Positions 8,005-16,872 of a stretch of 51,260 nucleotides of DNA are shown here, piece after piece. The stretch's first letter is position 1; each line of letters opens with the position of its first letter. The notes below the pieces were generated by a model. It made no database searches. It was not told the DNA's origin and saw only the letters and a program-made list of their open reading frames with translations. A program made the position numbers and the translations under genes. The stretch spans positions 1 to 51,260 of the forward strand of contig JAHZCD010000012.1 of the NCBI GenBank assembly GCA_019423025.1. Reading direction: 5' to 3'. The stretch comes from Haemophilus sp. GTDB taxonomy: Bacteria; Pseudomonadota; Gammaproteobacteria; Enterobacterales; Pasteurellaceae.

Positions 8005-9360
8005 ATGATTTCATTCCTAAAATCTAATCCAGGTACGCCTGTTCCTGATGCAGAAATTAGAGAACGTTATAATCGCTTAAGATGGCATGCATTATTTGGC
8101 ATCTTTATCGGTTACGCGGCATTCTATATTTTACGTAATAACTTCCTTCTTTCTTCTCCTGAATTAATTAGCGATTTTGGTTTCACTAAAAAAGATATCG
8201 GTTTTATTTCCGGTACCATGTTAATTATTTATGGTTTAAGTAAAGGTTTCATGTCTGCAATCGCAGATAAATCAAATCCGAAACACTTTATGATTTTCGG
8301 CTTAATGATGTCGGCAGCAGTAAACTTAATGATGGGCTTTAGTGCATCATTCTGGGCATTCTTATTCCTTTGTGTACTTAATGGTATCTTCCAAGGGATG
8401 GGGGCTGGTCCAGCTTACATCGTACTAGCAAGCTGGTTCCCGCGTAAATCTCGTGGTGTAACAACAGCTATCTTCAATATCTCTCACAACGTAGGTGGTG
8501 GTTTAGTTGCACCAATTGCGGGTGCAAGTATCGCTTGGTTAGGTCAAGAGCATTGGCAAGCCGCACATTTTGTTGTACCTGTAGCAATTGCTACTATTGT
8601 TGCGATTATTTTCTACATTTTCGGTGCGGGTCGTACTTACAACGAGGGTTTACCACCAGTTGGTAAAATTCTTGAAAATGAGAATGAAGAGTTAGTTGTC
8701 ACAAAAGAAGAAAACGTCAACTTAACCACATGGGAAATCTTCCGTGATTACATTATGAAAGACATTAATGTATGGTTTGTTTCTTTCATTGACGTATTCA
8801 CTTACATGATCCGTTTTGGCGTATTAACCTGGCTACCACTTTATTTACTAGAAACTAAAGGTTTCACTAAAGCTCAAATGGGTACAGCATTTGCTATCTT
8901 TGAATGGGCAGCCATTCCTTCTACGCTATTAGCAGGTTGGTTAACTGATACTTATTTCAAAGGTCGCCGTATGCCACTTGCTATCATCACCTTATTTGGT
9001 GTGGGTGCAGCAATGTTCGTTTATTGGGGTGGTAGTGACTTAATAACTGTAACCATCGGTGCAGGTATTATTGGATGCTTAATTTATGTTCCAATGTTCT
9101 TATCTTCACTTCAAACTATCGAGCTAGTTCCTTCTTTCGCAGCAGGTTCAGCAACGGGTTTACGTGGCTTATTAAGTTACATTTTAGGTAGTTTTTCTGG
9201 TACTGCATTATTTGGTATTTTGGCTGATAAATTCGGTTGGGATGCAGGTTTCTACCTATTATTATTCGCTGTAGTAGGCTGTATTTTCTGTTGCTATATG
9301 ACACATTTAGGTGTGTTACGTTTAGAACGTAAAAAAGCACAAGCAGTAAACAATGCATAA
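8005..9360 (+). CDS. Organophosphate:phosphate antiporter, PgtP-like
   Basis: This inner-membrane protein belongs to the OPA branch of the major facilitator superfamily (GlpT, UhpT, PgtP), which exchanges phosphorylated organic compounds for inorganic phosphate. At 451 residues it has twelve predicted helices. The two substrate-binding arginines known in GlpT (R45, R269) appear as R44 (ILRNNF) and R270 (MIRFGVL), and the NISHNVGGG motif is at 158-166. The stretches NGIFQGMGAGP, ASWFPRKSRG and FEWAAIPSTLLAGWL look closer to the phosphoglycerate transporter PgtP than to GlpT or UhpT, from memory of those sequences. The substrate is therefore uncertain: phosphoglycerate or phosphoenolpyruvate is my first guess. 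AAGG before the ATG supports the start. No PgtABC-type sensory genes are adjacent. Confidence 0.85.
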   Translation: MISFLKSNPGTPVPDAEIRERYNRLRWHALFGIFIGYAAFYILRNNFLLSSPELISDFGFTKKDIGFISGTMLIIYGLSKGFMSAIADKSNPKHFMIFGLMMSAAVNLMMGFSASFWAFLFLCVLNGIFQGMGAGPAYIVLASWFPRKSRGVTTAIFNISHNVGGGLVAPIAGASIAWLGQEHWQAAHFVVPVAIATIVAIIFYIFGAGRTYNEGLPPVGKILENENEELVVTKEENVNLTTWEIFRDYIMKDINVWFVSFIDVFTYMIRFGVLTWLPLYLLETKGFTKAQMGTAFAIFEWAAIPSTLLAGWLTDTYFKGRRMPLAIITLFGVGAAMFVYWGGSDLITVTIGAGIIGCLIYVPMFLSSLQTIELVPSFAAGSATGLRGLLSYILGSFSGTALFGILADKFGWDAGFYLLLFAVVGCIFCCYMTHLGVLRLERKKAQAVNNA

Positions 9361-9364
9361 AATA

Positions 9365-9399
9365 AAAAAAGACGAGTTTTATCTAAACTCGTCTTTTTT
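9365..9399. terminator. Bidirectional terminator after the antiporter gene
   Basis: GACGAGTTT (9371-9379) and AAACTCGTC (9385-9393) form a 9-bp stem with loop TATCT, flanked by seven As and six Ts. It serves the plus-strand antiporter gene and the convergent DUF3137 gene. Confidence 0.9.
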
Positions 9400-9412
9400 A
9401 TTGTATTAACAC

Positions 9413-10300
9413 TTATTTCCAAATATGGTTATTTAACCCGAGTTCTTTCACCATATCTGTGAAACCTTTGATACTCGAAATATAATCACGGATCGTATTG
9501 TCTTCCAACAATGACTTTTCAAAGGATGGTTCAAAACTATTCTTTCCTAAATTAACCGCAATAATCACTTCTCGATCACGAAGCACCATCGAAATAGGGC
9601 TATTAAATTTCTCTTTCAATCCACAAAAGCGTTCCATTAACTTAGGCGATAAGACATATCTTGCTAAGATTTGATCTTCAGTAAAGACATCAAAGTAACG
9701 ATTAAAAGACGGATTATCCATCAATGCAATCTCACCTTCTTTTCTTAAACCCGCTTCTTTCTTATCGCAAACATAAACCCAATGGGCTAGTTCTTTAGGA
9801 AAAGTTGCTTTGAATAAAATGCCTTGAAAGTTCTTAATCCCTAATGATTTAACCGTTTTTTCCCTCAACTCCATGTTAAATGCTGAAAAATCACAGATTT
9901 CAACTTCAGTCTGGTTGAATTCACCAAAAATTAAATCCTCACTACGGAAAGTAGCGGGTCCCGTATCATAAACTGAGAGAAAATCAGCAATATGAAGACC
10001 TCTATCTGCTCTAAAATGGAAACCAAGCTCCTGAACAATTGTGTTAATCACCCGAGTTTTAAATTCTGCGATAAAGCGTTTGTATCTAAAAAATAAGCGA
10101 CGAAAACAATAAATGAGCACACCAAGAATCAATGCCGTACTTAATAGATTCTCACTCCCTATCGCACCGAGAAGCAAAAATAACCCAAAAAACAACCCTA
10201 TTATCGATTTGTTAATAAGCGATTTTATGGCTAAACGTTCCTCATCTAACTTTTCCAATCCAAGAAAACGAATCCCTTCAATTTCTTTTGGTGTATTCAT
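9413..10300 (-). CDS. DUF3137 family membrane protein
   Basis: This 295-residue protein matches my recollection of the DUF3137 family, which commonly lies next to lemA; the biochemical function is not known to me. Two hydrophobic segments are at about 30-45 and 52-68, followed by a long soluble C-terminal part with IADFLSVYDTGPATFRSEDLIFGEF and an NPSFNRYFDVFTED block. The gene follows lemA by 11 bp and has GTGGAAA before its ATG, so the two form an operon that an FNR-type site may control. Confidence 0.75.
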   Translation of the reverse strand: MNTPKEIEGIRFLGLEKLDEERLAIKSLINKSIIGLFFGLFLLLGAIGSENLLSTALILGVLIYCFRRLFFRYKRFIAEFKTRVINTIVQELGFHFRADRGLHIADFLSVYDTGPATFRSEDLIFGEFNQTEVEICDFSAFNMELREKTVKSLGIKNFQGILFKATFPKELAHWVYVCDKKEAGLRKEGEIALMDNPSFNRYFDVFTEDQILARYVLSPKLMERFCGLKEKFNSPISMVLRDREVIIAVNLGKNSFEPSFEKSLLEDNTIRDYISSIKGFTDMVKELGLNNHIWK

Positions 10301-10311
10301 GGTTTTTCCAC

Positions 10312-10869
10312 TTATTGTTTAAATAAATTACCCACATTAGGCACTTCAGCTTCATTCTGAGGAATATCAAAAAATGTTCCTTTCTGGAAATTAAACAAGT
10401 TTGCAATTAAATTTGACGGGAACATTTCCACCGCATTGTTATACTCTTCAACTGCTGAATTATAAGTACGTCTTGCTGCAGAAATTTGCTCTTCCACATC
10501 ACTAAGTGTGGTCTGAATTTGCAAAAGATTTTGATTGGCTTTGAGATCCGGATAATTTTCTAGACGAACCTGTAAATTACGCAATAACCCCGAAATCTCA
10601 TTATTGAGTTGGAATTTTTCACTTGTAGAATGGGCTGATTTAGCACTTTCGCGTAACGTCACGATACGCTCAAGCAGGCTACGCTCATGCGACATATATT
10701 CCTTGGCGGTGGCGACAAGGTTTGGCAACAAATCATAACGACGCTTTAACTGAACATCCACACTGGCTTCAACACTACTCACCTGATTACGTTTTCTAAT
10801 CAATTTGTTATACATTGAAATAGTGAAAGCTAAACCGAGAAGGACAATACCTACAACTATATTCATCAT
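10312..10869 (-). CDS. lemA: LemA family protein
   Basis: LemA proteins are small membrane-anchored coiled-coil proteins of unclear role. This one has 185 residues, the usual size, with a single N-terminal membrane segment (about 2-19), then the family signature NKLIRKRNQVSSVEASVDVQLKRR in pieces, RRYDLLPNLVATAKEYM, and a long helical body ending in YNNAVEMFPSNLIANLF. The start is one of two adjacent ATGs (10869 or 10866) behind GGAG. It heads a two-gene operon with the DUF3137 gene. Confidence 0.9.
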   Translation of the reverse strand: MMNIVVGIVLLGLAFTISMYNKLIRKRNQVSSVEASVDVQLKRRYDLLPNLVATAKEYMSHERSLLERIVTLRESAKSAHSTSEKFQLNNEISGLLRNLQVRLENYPDLKANQNLLQIQTTLSDVEEQISAARRTYNSAVEEYNNAVEMFPSNLIANLFNFQKGTFFDIPQNEAEVPNVGNLFKQ

Positions 10870-10946
10870 TATTTCTCCATAGAAAATTTTCCCTACTCAG
10901 TATAGGGAAAAGCACAATAAAATCTATTCGCTTAGACAATATTTTG

Positions 10947-10960
10947 TTGATAAAAATCAA
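10947..10960 (-). promoter_or_regulatory. FNR-type site in front of lemA
   Basis: TTGATAAAAATCAA is a perfect match to the FNR consensus TTGAT-N4-ATCAA. Its centre (10953.5) is about 40 bp upstream of the start point predicted from a weak -10 TAGATT (10926-10921, reverse strand), the position expected for class II activation of lemA. FNR control of lemA is inference. Confidence 0.65.
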
Positions 10961-11187
10961 TAAAACCAAGAATTTAGTTTTATCCACTTCCCCCATTCAT
11001 ATTAGCCAGAAGTGCGGTCAATATTCACGAAGTTTTTCTGAGCCCAAATTTTTACTTTATTATTATGATTTAGTGTACAAAAAATGGACTCCAAGTGAAT
11101 GTAGCGCCAATAAATAACAATCATTCTCAATAATCAAGTGAAAACAATCACTTACCCACTTATTTTGTAAGGAAAATAAGGGTATTT

Positions 11188-11229
11188 TTGATTACGATCA
11201 AATAAATTTCCCGCATCAAGGCATATCAT
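11188..11229 (+). promoter_or_regulatory. FNR-activated hyb promoter
   Basis: TTGATTACGATCAA (11188-11201) is a perfect FNR consensus palindrome. A -10 TATCAT lies at 11224-11229, giving a start point near 11236, exactly 41.5 bp from the palindrome centre, the classic class II arrangement. This predicts anaerobic induction of the hydrogenase operon. The hybO ATG follows at 11274 with GGAG before it. Confidence 0.85.
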
Positions 11230-11273
11230 AGTTAGATTAACCATACAAGTAACGTGCCAATTGGAGTGATTAT

Positions 11274-12422
11274 ATGCAACGAAGTGATGGATTATTTTCT
11301 GCTTTAGCAGAAGTTTCCCGTCGGGATTTTATGAAGTTATGTACCGCACTTGCGGCGACTATGGGGTTAAGTTCAAAAGCGGGGGCAGAAATGACTGCTG
11401 CTTTAACCGAACCTAAACGTCCACCAGTATTATGGATTGGTGCGCAAGAATGTACGGGTTGTACTGAATCCTTGCTACGCGCCACCCACCCAACAGTAGA
11501 AAACTTGGTATTGGAAATGATTTCCTTAGAATACCACGAAACCCTTTCTGCAGCCTTCGGGGAACAAGCTGAAGATAACAAACACAATGCAATTAAACAG
11601 TATTATGGAAAATATGTTTTAGTCGTAGATGGATCTATTCCGGTGAAAGACGGCGGCGTTTATTGTATGGTAGCAGGTAAACCGATTGTAGAACACATCC
11701 AAGAAGCCGCTAAAGGAGCTGCGGCGATTATTGCGATCGGTTCTTGTGCTGCATGGGGTGGCGTACCTTCTAGCGGTGGCAACCCAACTGGTGCAAGTAG
11801 CTTATCTGAAGTCTTACCAAAAGGCACACCGGTGATTAATATTCCGGGTTGTCCACCAAATCCACACAACTTCCTTGCAACCGTTGCTTATATTCTTACT
11901 TATAAGAAACTGCCAGCAATGGACAAATTAAATCGTCCATTATTCGCTTACGATCGCTTAATTCACGAAAACTGCTATCGTCGTCCGCACTTCGATGCTG
12001 GACGTTTCGCTAAAGAATACGGTGATTACGGTCACCGCAACGGTTGGTGTTTATATCATCTTGGTTGTAAAGGGCCAGAAACTTACGGCAACTGCTCTAC
12101 CTTAGAATTCTGCGATGTCGGTGGTAATAACTGGCCGGTCGGTATCGGGCACCCTTGCTATGGTTGTAACGAAAAAGGCGTCGGCTTTACCAAAGGTATT
12201 TTCCAATTAGCGGGCGTAGAAAATCCAACACCACGCGTTGAAAAACCAGACGTCAACAACACCGAAGGTTCAGGTGCAACCATGACGGCTATTGGTTTAT
12301 TGGGCGGTGCAGCTGCAATCCTAGCAGGCGTGAGTGTTGTGACCTTGCGCGAATTAAGCGCTCAACATAAAGCCCGTTCTGAAGCTAAAGCTGCAGAGAA
12401 AGAAGAACATACAGGTAAATAA
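11274..12422 (+). CDS. hybO: Hydrogenase 2 small subunit HybO
   Basis: HybO carries the three iron-sulfur clusters that move electrons from the nickel-iron site of HybC to HybA/HybB. The 382-residue precursor begins with a twin-arginine signal (SRRDFMKLC at about residues 15-23). Conserved cluster motifs are visible: ECTGCTESLLR, the GSCAAWGG and PGCPPNPHNF blocks, HLGCKGPETYGNC, and HPCYGCNEKG. A C-terminal hydrophobic segment (about 335-360) anchors it in the membrane, facing the periplasm. It is the first gene of hybOABCDE and ends 2 bp before hybA. Confidence 0.97.
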   Translation: MQRSDGLFSALAEVSRRDFMKLCTALAATMGLSSKAGAEMTAALTEPKRPPVLWIGAQECTGCTESLLRATHPTVENLVLEMISLEYHETLSAAFGEQAEDNKHNAIKQYYGKYVLVVDGSIPVKDGGVYCMVAGKPIVEHIQEAAKGAAAIIAIGSCAAWGGVPSSGGNPTGASSLSEVLPKGTPVINIPGCPPNPHNFLATVAYILTYKKLPAMDKLNRPLFAYDRLIHENCYRRPHFDAGRFAKEYGDYGHRNGWCLYHLGCKGPETYGNCSTLEFCDVGGNNWPVGIGHPCYGCNEKGVGFTKGIFQLAGVENPTPRVEKPDVNNTEGSGATMTAIGLLGGAAAILAGVSVVTLRELSAQHKARSEAKAAEKEEHTGK

Positions 12423-12424
12423 TA

Positions 12425-13465
12425 ATGGATAGACGAAAATTTCTAAAAGCGGGTATGCTTGGCGGAATCGCATCTACTTTGCCTGTACCAAATGTGCAGG
12501 CATCGGAAGCGGTTGAGCCTATTCCCGGCGCACTAGGAATGCTTTATGACTCTACCCTTTGTGTAGGTTGTCAAGCATGCGTGGCTGAATGTCAAAACGT
12601 GAACCACACACCCGTTAATCCAAAAGGTGATCAAACTTGGTCAAATAACGATAAGCTCACGCCATTTACTCGTAACGTGATTCAAGTATGGAGCGATGGC
12701 GACGGCACAAATAAAGACAAAACAGAAAACGGTTATGCTTATGTGAAAAAACAATGTATGCATTGCGTTGACCCTAACTGCGTTGCCGTTTGTCCTGTTC
12801 AAGCACTCACCAAAGATCCAAAAACGGGTATCGTAAAATATGATCCCGATATTTGTACTGGTTGCCGTTATTGCATGGTGGGTTGTCCTTTTGATGTACC
12901 AAAATACGACTATGACAATCCATTCGGTGAAATCAGCAAATGTGAACTCTGTAACCAAAAAGGTGTTGAACGTTTAGATAAAGGCGAATTACCTGGTTGC
13001 TGTCATGTTTGTCCAACTGGTGCCATTATTTTTGGTACACGTGAAGAATTATTAGCTGAGGCTAAACGTCGTTTAAGCTTATTACGTGGTACCGAATATG
13101 ATTACCCACGTCAACACGTTAATAGTACAGATAAATACCGTGCTACCGTGCCGGCATATCAATATCACATCTACGGTGAAAAAGAAGGTGGTGGTACACA
13201 GGTACTCGCCTTAAGTGGTGTGCCTTTTGCTAACCTTGGTTTACCGGACTTAGATGAAGTCGCAACAGGTTCTCGTGCGGCGCATTTACAACACTTCTTG
13301 TATCGCGGTTTAGCATTGCCATTAGTTGCACTTGCCGGTTTAACCTTTATGACTTACAAAAATATGCATGGCGATAAAATCGCTGAGCGTATTGCAGCAC
13401 AAAAAGAAGCCATGCGTCAGGCACGCAAGGAAATCGAAGAAGCGGAGGATGAGCATCATGAGTAA
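12425..13465 (+). CDS. hybA: Hydrogenase 2 ferredoxin-type subunit HybA
   Basis: HybA is the periplasmic iron-sulfur protein that relays electrons from HybO to the membrane subunit HybB. The 346 residues start with a twin-arginine signal (DRRKFLK, then a hydrophobic stretch ending near PNVQA at 26). Cysteine motifs for four [4Fe-4S] clusters follow: CVGCQACVAEC, CMHCVDPNCVAVCP, CTGCRYCMVGCPF and CELC/CCHVCPTGAI. A hydrophobic segment near the C-terminus (about 292-310) should anchor it, and the tail is charged. Its last codons overlap the hybB start by 8 bp. Confidence 0.96.
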   Translation: MDRRKFLKAGMLGGIASTLPVPNVQASEAVEPIPGALGMLYDSTLCVGCQACVAECQNVNHTPVNPKGDQTWSNNDKLTPFTRNVIQVWSDGDGTNKDKTENGYAYVKKQCMHCVDPNCVAVCPVQALTKDPKTGIVKYDPDICTGCRYCMVGCPFDVPKYDYDNPFGEISKCELCNQKGVERLDKGELPGCCHVCPTGAIIFGTREELLAEAKRRLSLLRGTEYDYPRQHVNSTDKYRATVPAYQYHIYGEKEGGGTQVLALSGVPFANLGLPDLDEVATGSRAAHLQHFLYRGLALPLVALAGLTFMTYKNMHGDKIAERIAAQKEAMRQARKEIEEAEDEHHE

Positions 13466-14684
13466 TCCACGTCCGGTAGGCGGTCGCCTTGTTTCTGCCG
13501 CAATTCTCTTTTTTGCACCACTTGCTGTGCTTTGCGTTTTATTAATTTTAAAACGTTTGGTTTTCGGTATTGGTTCTGTGACCGCACTTAATGGCGGTTA
13601 TCCTTGGGGTTTATGGATTGCCTTTGACTTACTTGTCGGTACAGGATTTGCCTGTGGCGGTTGGGCTCTTGCTTGGACCGTATATATTTTCAATAAAGGG
13701 AAATATCACGCTCTTGTTCGCCCAGCATTGCTTGCAAGTTTATTCGGCTATTCCCTTGGTGGTTTATCTATCACTATTGATATGGGACGTTATTGGCATT
13801 TACCGTATTTCTACATTCCAGGGCAGTTCAACACGAACTCTGTTCTATTTGAAACAGCATTTTGTATGACGGTGTATATCATCGTGGTGACCCTAGAGTT
13901 CGCCCCTGTATGGCTTGGTTTCTTCGGCTTGAAAAAATGGTTTAATAAACTAAATAAAATCATGTTTTTCATTATTGCCTTGGGTGCCTTGTTACCAATG
14001 ATGCACCAATCTTCAATGGGTTCCTTGATGATTGTAGCTGGTCACAAAGTCCATCCGGTATGGCAAAGCTATGAAGCGCTACCAATTCTCTCCTTGCTGA
14101 CAGCTTTCATTATGGGCTTCTCTATTGTGATTTTTGAGGGTTCTTTAGTTAAAGCGGGTCTTGCAGGAAAAACACCAGATGAACGTCATTTATTTACTCA
14201 ATTGGCACGAGTTACCGCAGGATTAATTTTCTGTTTCTTAGCGGTGCGTTTTGGTGAGTTGATTTATCACGACAAACTGCAAATGGTTATGGGTTTCGAT
14301 AAATTAACTAAATTTGAAGCATGGATGTTCTGGATGGAAGTTTGGTTGATGGTATTACCATTGCTGACCCTATTCCTTGGGGAGAAAAAATCAGATTCCC
14401 GTTGGTTATTTATTTCGGCATTAAGCATGTTACTCGGTGCAGCATTATGGCGTATGAACTATTCGCTTATCATGTATAATCCGGGCAACGGCTATCAATA
14501 TTTCCCATCTGCGGAAGAATTGCTTATTTCAATCGGTTTCGTATCTATTGAAGTATGTGCCTATATTTTAATCATTCGTTTATTCCCTGTATTACCGGTA
14601 TTTAAAGAAAAACATACCGAAGACTCAGAAAAAATTATTGCCGAAAAAGCGGCATTCAGCAAAAAAGTTAGCGGAGCAGAATAA
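13458..14684 (+). CDS. hybB: Hydrogenase 2 membrane subunit HybB
   Basis: HybB is the polytopic inner-membrane subunit (NrfD/PsrC family) that passes electrons to menaquinone. I start it at ATG 13458 (MSNPRPVGGRL), overlapping the hybA stop, rather than at the in-frame ATG at 13368 that would run through hybA; this gives 408 residues. About ten hydrophobic helices are visible, with GGYPWGLWIAFDLLVGTGFACGG near the start and HQSSMGSLM in the middle. The TAA stop shares its last base with the hybC ATG. Confidence 0.96.
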   Translation: MSNPRPVGGRLVSAAILFFAPLAVLCVLLILKRLVFGIGSVTALNGGYPWGLWIAFDLLVGTGFACGGWALAWTVYIFNKGKYHALVRPALLASLFGYSLGGLSITIDMGRYWHLPYFYIPGQFNTNSVLFETAFCMTVYIIVVTLEFAPVWLGFFGLKKWFNKLNKIMFFIIALGALLPMMHQSSMGSLMIVAGHKVHPVWQSYEALPILSLLTAFIMGFSIVIFEGSLVKAGLAGKTPDERHLFTQLARVTAGLIFCFLAVRFGELIYHDKLQMVMGFDKLTKFEAWMFWMEVWLMVLPLLTLFLGEKKSDSRWLFISALSMLLGAALWRMNYSLIMYNPGNGYQYFPSAEELLISIGFVSIEVCAYILIIRLFPVLPVFKEKHTEDSEKIIAEKAAFSKKVSGAE

Positions 14685-16393
14685 TGTCAGAAAAAAAACG
14701 TATCTCAATTGACCCAATTACCCGTATTGAGGGTCATTTACGTATTGATTGCGAAATTGAAAACGGTGTTGTCACCAATGCTTGGTCTTCTGGTACCATG
14801 TGGCGCGGTATGGAAAATATCGTAAAAGGTGCCGACCCACGTGATGCATGGATGATTATGCAACGTATCTGTGGCGTATGTACTACAGTACACGCGATTA
14901 TCAGCGTACGTGCTGTAGAAGATGCTATCGGCGCTAAAGTTCCCGTCAATGCACAGTATATTCGTAACATGATTCTTGCTGCCCACAGCATTCACGACCA
15001 TATCGTACATTTCTATCAACTCTCCGCGATGGACTGGGTGGATATCACCGCTGCACTAAAAGCAGATCCTGAAAAAGCGGCAGATATGCTAAAAGGTGTC
15101 TCTACATGGTCATTAAATAGTGCTAACGAATTCCGCAACGTACAGAAAAAAATCCAAGCATTAGTGGACAGCGGACAACTTGGTATTTTCGCTAACGGTT
15201 ATTTTGGTCATGCAGCAATGAAACTTCCACCAGAAGTAAACCTCATTGCCGTCGCACACTATTTGCAAGCCCTTGAATGTCAACGTGATGCTAACCGCGT
15301 AGTGGCATTACTCGGTAGTAAAACACCACATATTCAAAACTTGGCGATTGGTGGCGTAGCAAACCCAATTAACTTAGATTCCCAAGCGGTACTAAACCAA
15401 GAACGTCTCATGTTCGTGAAAGCTTGTATCGATCGCTTAACTGACTTCATTAACCAAGTGTATAAAGTAGATGCGGCAGTATTTGCGGCTTACTATCCTG
15501 AATGGTTAAGCTTAGGTAAAACATCAGGCAACTACTTATCTGTACCTGAATACCCAATTGATGCAGATAACTCTAAATTCATGTTGAAAGGTGGTTATAT
15601 CGAAAACGGCGATTTATCAACTTTCCGTGCAATCGACCAACAAAAAGATGAGTTCGTTGTAAAAGGCATTAAAGAGAGTGGTAAACACGCTTGGTACGAA
15701 GATGATGAGCCATTAGAACCTTGGGCTGGCTTAACTCGCCCGAAATATACCGGCTGGCAAGATGATGGTAAATACTCTTGGGTAAAAGCACCAACCTTCT
15801 ACGGTAAAGTCGTTGAAGTGGGTCCTCTCGCCTATTTAATGTGTGGTTTGGCTGCGAATGACACGCCAACTGTCAACCACTTCAATGAATTAAAAGGCAT
15901 TTATGAAAAATTGACTGGTAACACGTTAACTACCGATCAATTACATTCTACCCTTGGACGTATTATCGGTCGTACCGTGCATTGCTGTGCGATCAATGAT
16001 ATTTTAAGTGCTCAATGGCAAATGCTCATTGATAATATCGCTAAAGGTGATATGACGGCGTATATCAAAACAGATATTCCAGCAAGCGGTGAATTCCGTG
16101 GTGTTGGTTTCGGTGAGGTACCACGTGGTATGCTTTCTCACTGGGTTGTCATCAAAGACGGTCGCATTGAAAACTACCAAGCCGTTGTACCATCTACATG
16201 GAATGCGGGGCCGCGTAATGAACAAGACCAAATGGGTCCTTATGAGCTTTCCATTATTGGTACACCGGTGGCTGACCCAACTAAACCGTTAGAAGTGGTC
16301 AGAACCATTCACTCTTTCGACCCTTGTATGTCCTGTGCCGTACACGTAGTTAATACCGAAAACGGCGAAGTGACTGAAGTGAAGGTGTTGTAA
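14684..16393 (+). CDS. hybC: Hydrogenase 2 large subunit HybC (nickel-iron catalytic subunit)
   Basis: HybC holds the NiFe active site that splits hydrogen in the periplasm. The 569-residue precursor has the N-terminal nickel ligand motif RICGVC (about 62-67) and the C-terminal motif DPCMSCAVH. After that His, 15 residues (VVNTENGEVTEVKVL) remain; the family rule is that HybD cuts here once nickel is in place. It has no signal of its own and rides with HybO through the Tat pathway. ATG overlaps the hybB TAA and its own TAA overlaps the hybD ATG, so the operon is tightly coupled. Confidence 0.98.
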   Translation: MSEKKRISIDPITRIEGHLRIDCEIENGVVTNAWSSGTMWRGMENIVKGADPRDAWMIMQRICGVCTTVHAIISVRAVEDAIGAKVPVNAQYIRNMILAAHSIHDHIVHFYQLSAMDWVDITAALKADPEKAADMLKGVSTWSLNSANEFRNVQKKIQALVDSGQLGIFANGYFGHAAMKLPPEVNLIAVAHYLQALECQRDANRVVALLGSKTPHIQNLAIGGVANPINLDSQAVLNQERLMFVKACIDRLTDFINQVYKVDAAVFAAYYPEWLSLGKTSGNYLSVPEYPIDADNSKFMLKGGYIENGDLSTFRAIDQQKDEFVVKGIKESGKHAWYEDDEPLEPWAGLTRPKYTGWQDDGKYSWVKAPTFYGKVVEVGPLAYLMCGLAANDTPTVNHFNELKGIYEKLTGNTLTTDQLHSTLGRIIGRTVHCCAINDILSAQWQMLIDNIAKGDMTAYIKTDIPASGEFRGVGFGEVPRGMLSHWVVIKDGRIENYQAVVPSTWNAGPRNEQDQMGPYELSIIGTPVADPTKPLEVVRTIHSFDPCMSCAVHVVNTENGEVTEVKVL

Positions 16394-16872
16394 TGAAGCC
16401 GTTAATTCTTGGCGTTGGCAATATTTTGTTAAGCGATGAAGGTGTCGGTGTGCGCGTGGTGCAGGAGCTTGAAAAACGCCCTGAAATTCAACCGCACTTT
16501 GACATCATCGATGGTGGTACTTGTGGCATGGAATTACTGGATGCGATGGCAAATCGCGAGCATTTGATTATTGTCGATGCCGTGCTTGCTAACAAACAGC
16601 CGGGTGAGATTGTCGTGTTACATGACGAGCAAGTGCCCACCTTTTTCTCTCGCAAAATTTCGCCACACCAACTCGGCATTTGTGATGTACTTTCTGCAAT
16701 GAAATTAACGGACGAATTCCCCAAACACCTTTGTCTCATCGGCATCCAACCAGAATCACTAGAATCTGGAATTGGCTTGACTGAAACGATACAAAATGTG
16801 TTACCAAAGGTTTTTGAAACGTTAAATCAAGTCATTAAGGAATACGGCTTAAATCTAGACTCCCCTCTTTAG
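16393..16872 (+). CDS. hybD: Hydrogenase 2 maturation protease HybD
   Basis: HybD is the nickel-dependent endopeptidase that removes the HybC C-terminal tail. The 159 residues keep the three metal ligands: Glu16 (SDEGVGV), Asp62 (VDAV) and His92 (SPHQLG), matching E. coli E16, D62, H93. The last residues SPL and the TAG stop (16870-16872) are encoded inside the left arm of a palindromic repeat starting at 16862, so the original C-terminus was probably slightly different. In E. coli the next gene, hybE, follows closely; here a 140-bp gap with the repeat separates them. Confidence 0.96.
   Translation: MKPLILGVGNILLSDEGVGVRVVQELEKRPEIQPHFDIIDGGTCGMELLDAMANREHLIIVDAVLANKQPGEIVVLHDEQVPTFFSRKISPHQLGICDVLSAMKLTDEFPKHLCLIGIQPESLESGIGLTETIQNVLPKVFETLNQVIKEYGLNLDSPL

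Larger units (their letters stand above)
10870..11273. other. 404-bp divergent regulatory region between lemA and hybO
   Basis: No credible gene is present. It holds two perfect FNR-type palindromes (10947-10960 and 11188-11201), one uptake signal (11010-11018, plus) and a partial Fur-box match around 11110-11128 (about 13 of 19 positions by my alignment, centred on AATCATT). The two FNR sites are about 240 bp apart, each placed properly for one of the divergent genes. Confidence 0.7.

Noticed and set aside
11110..11128. Fur box upstream of hybO
   Set aside because: Only about 13 of 19 positions match by my alignment; kept as a remark, not a feature.
13368..13457. HybB start at 13368
   Set aside because: It would overlap hybA by about 100 bp; ATG 13458 fits the family N-terminus and the coupled overlap.
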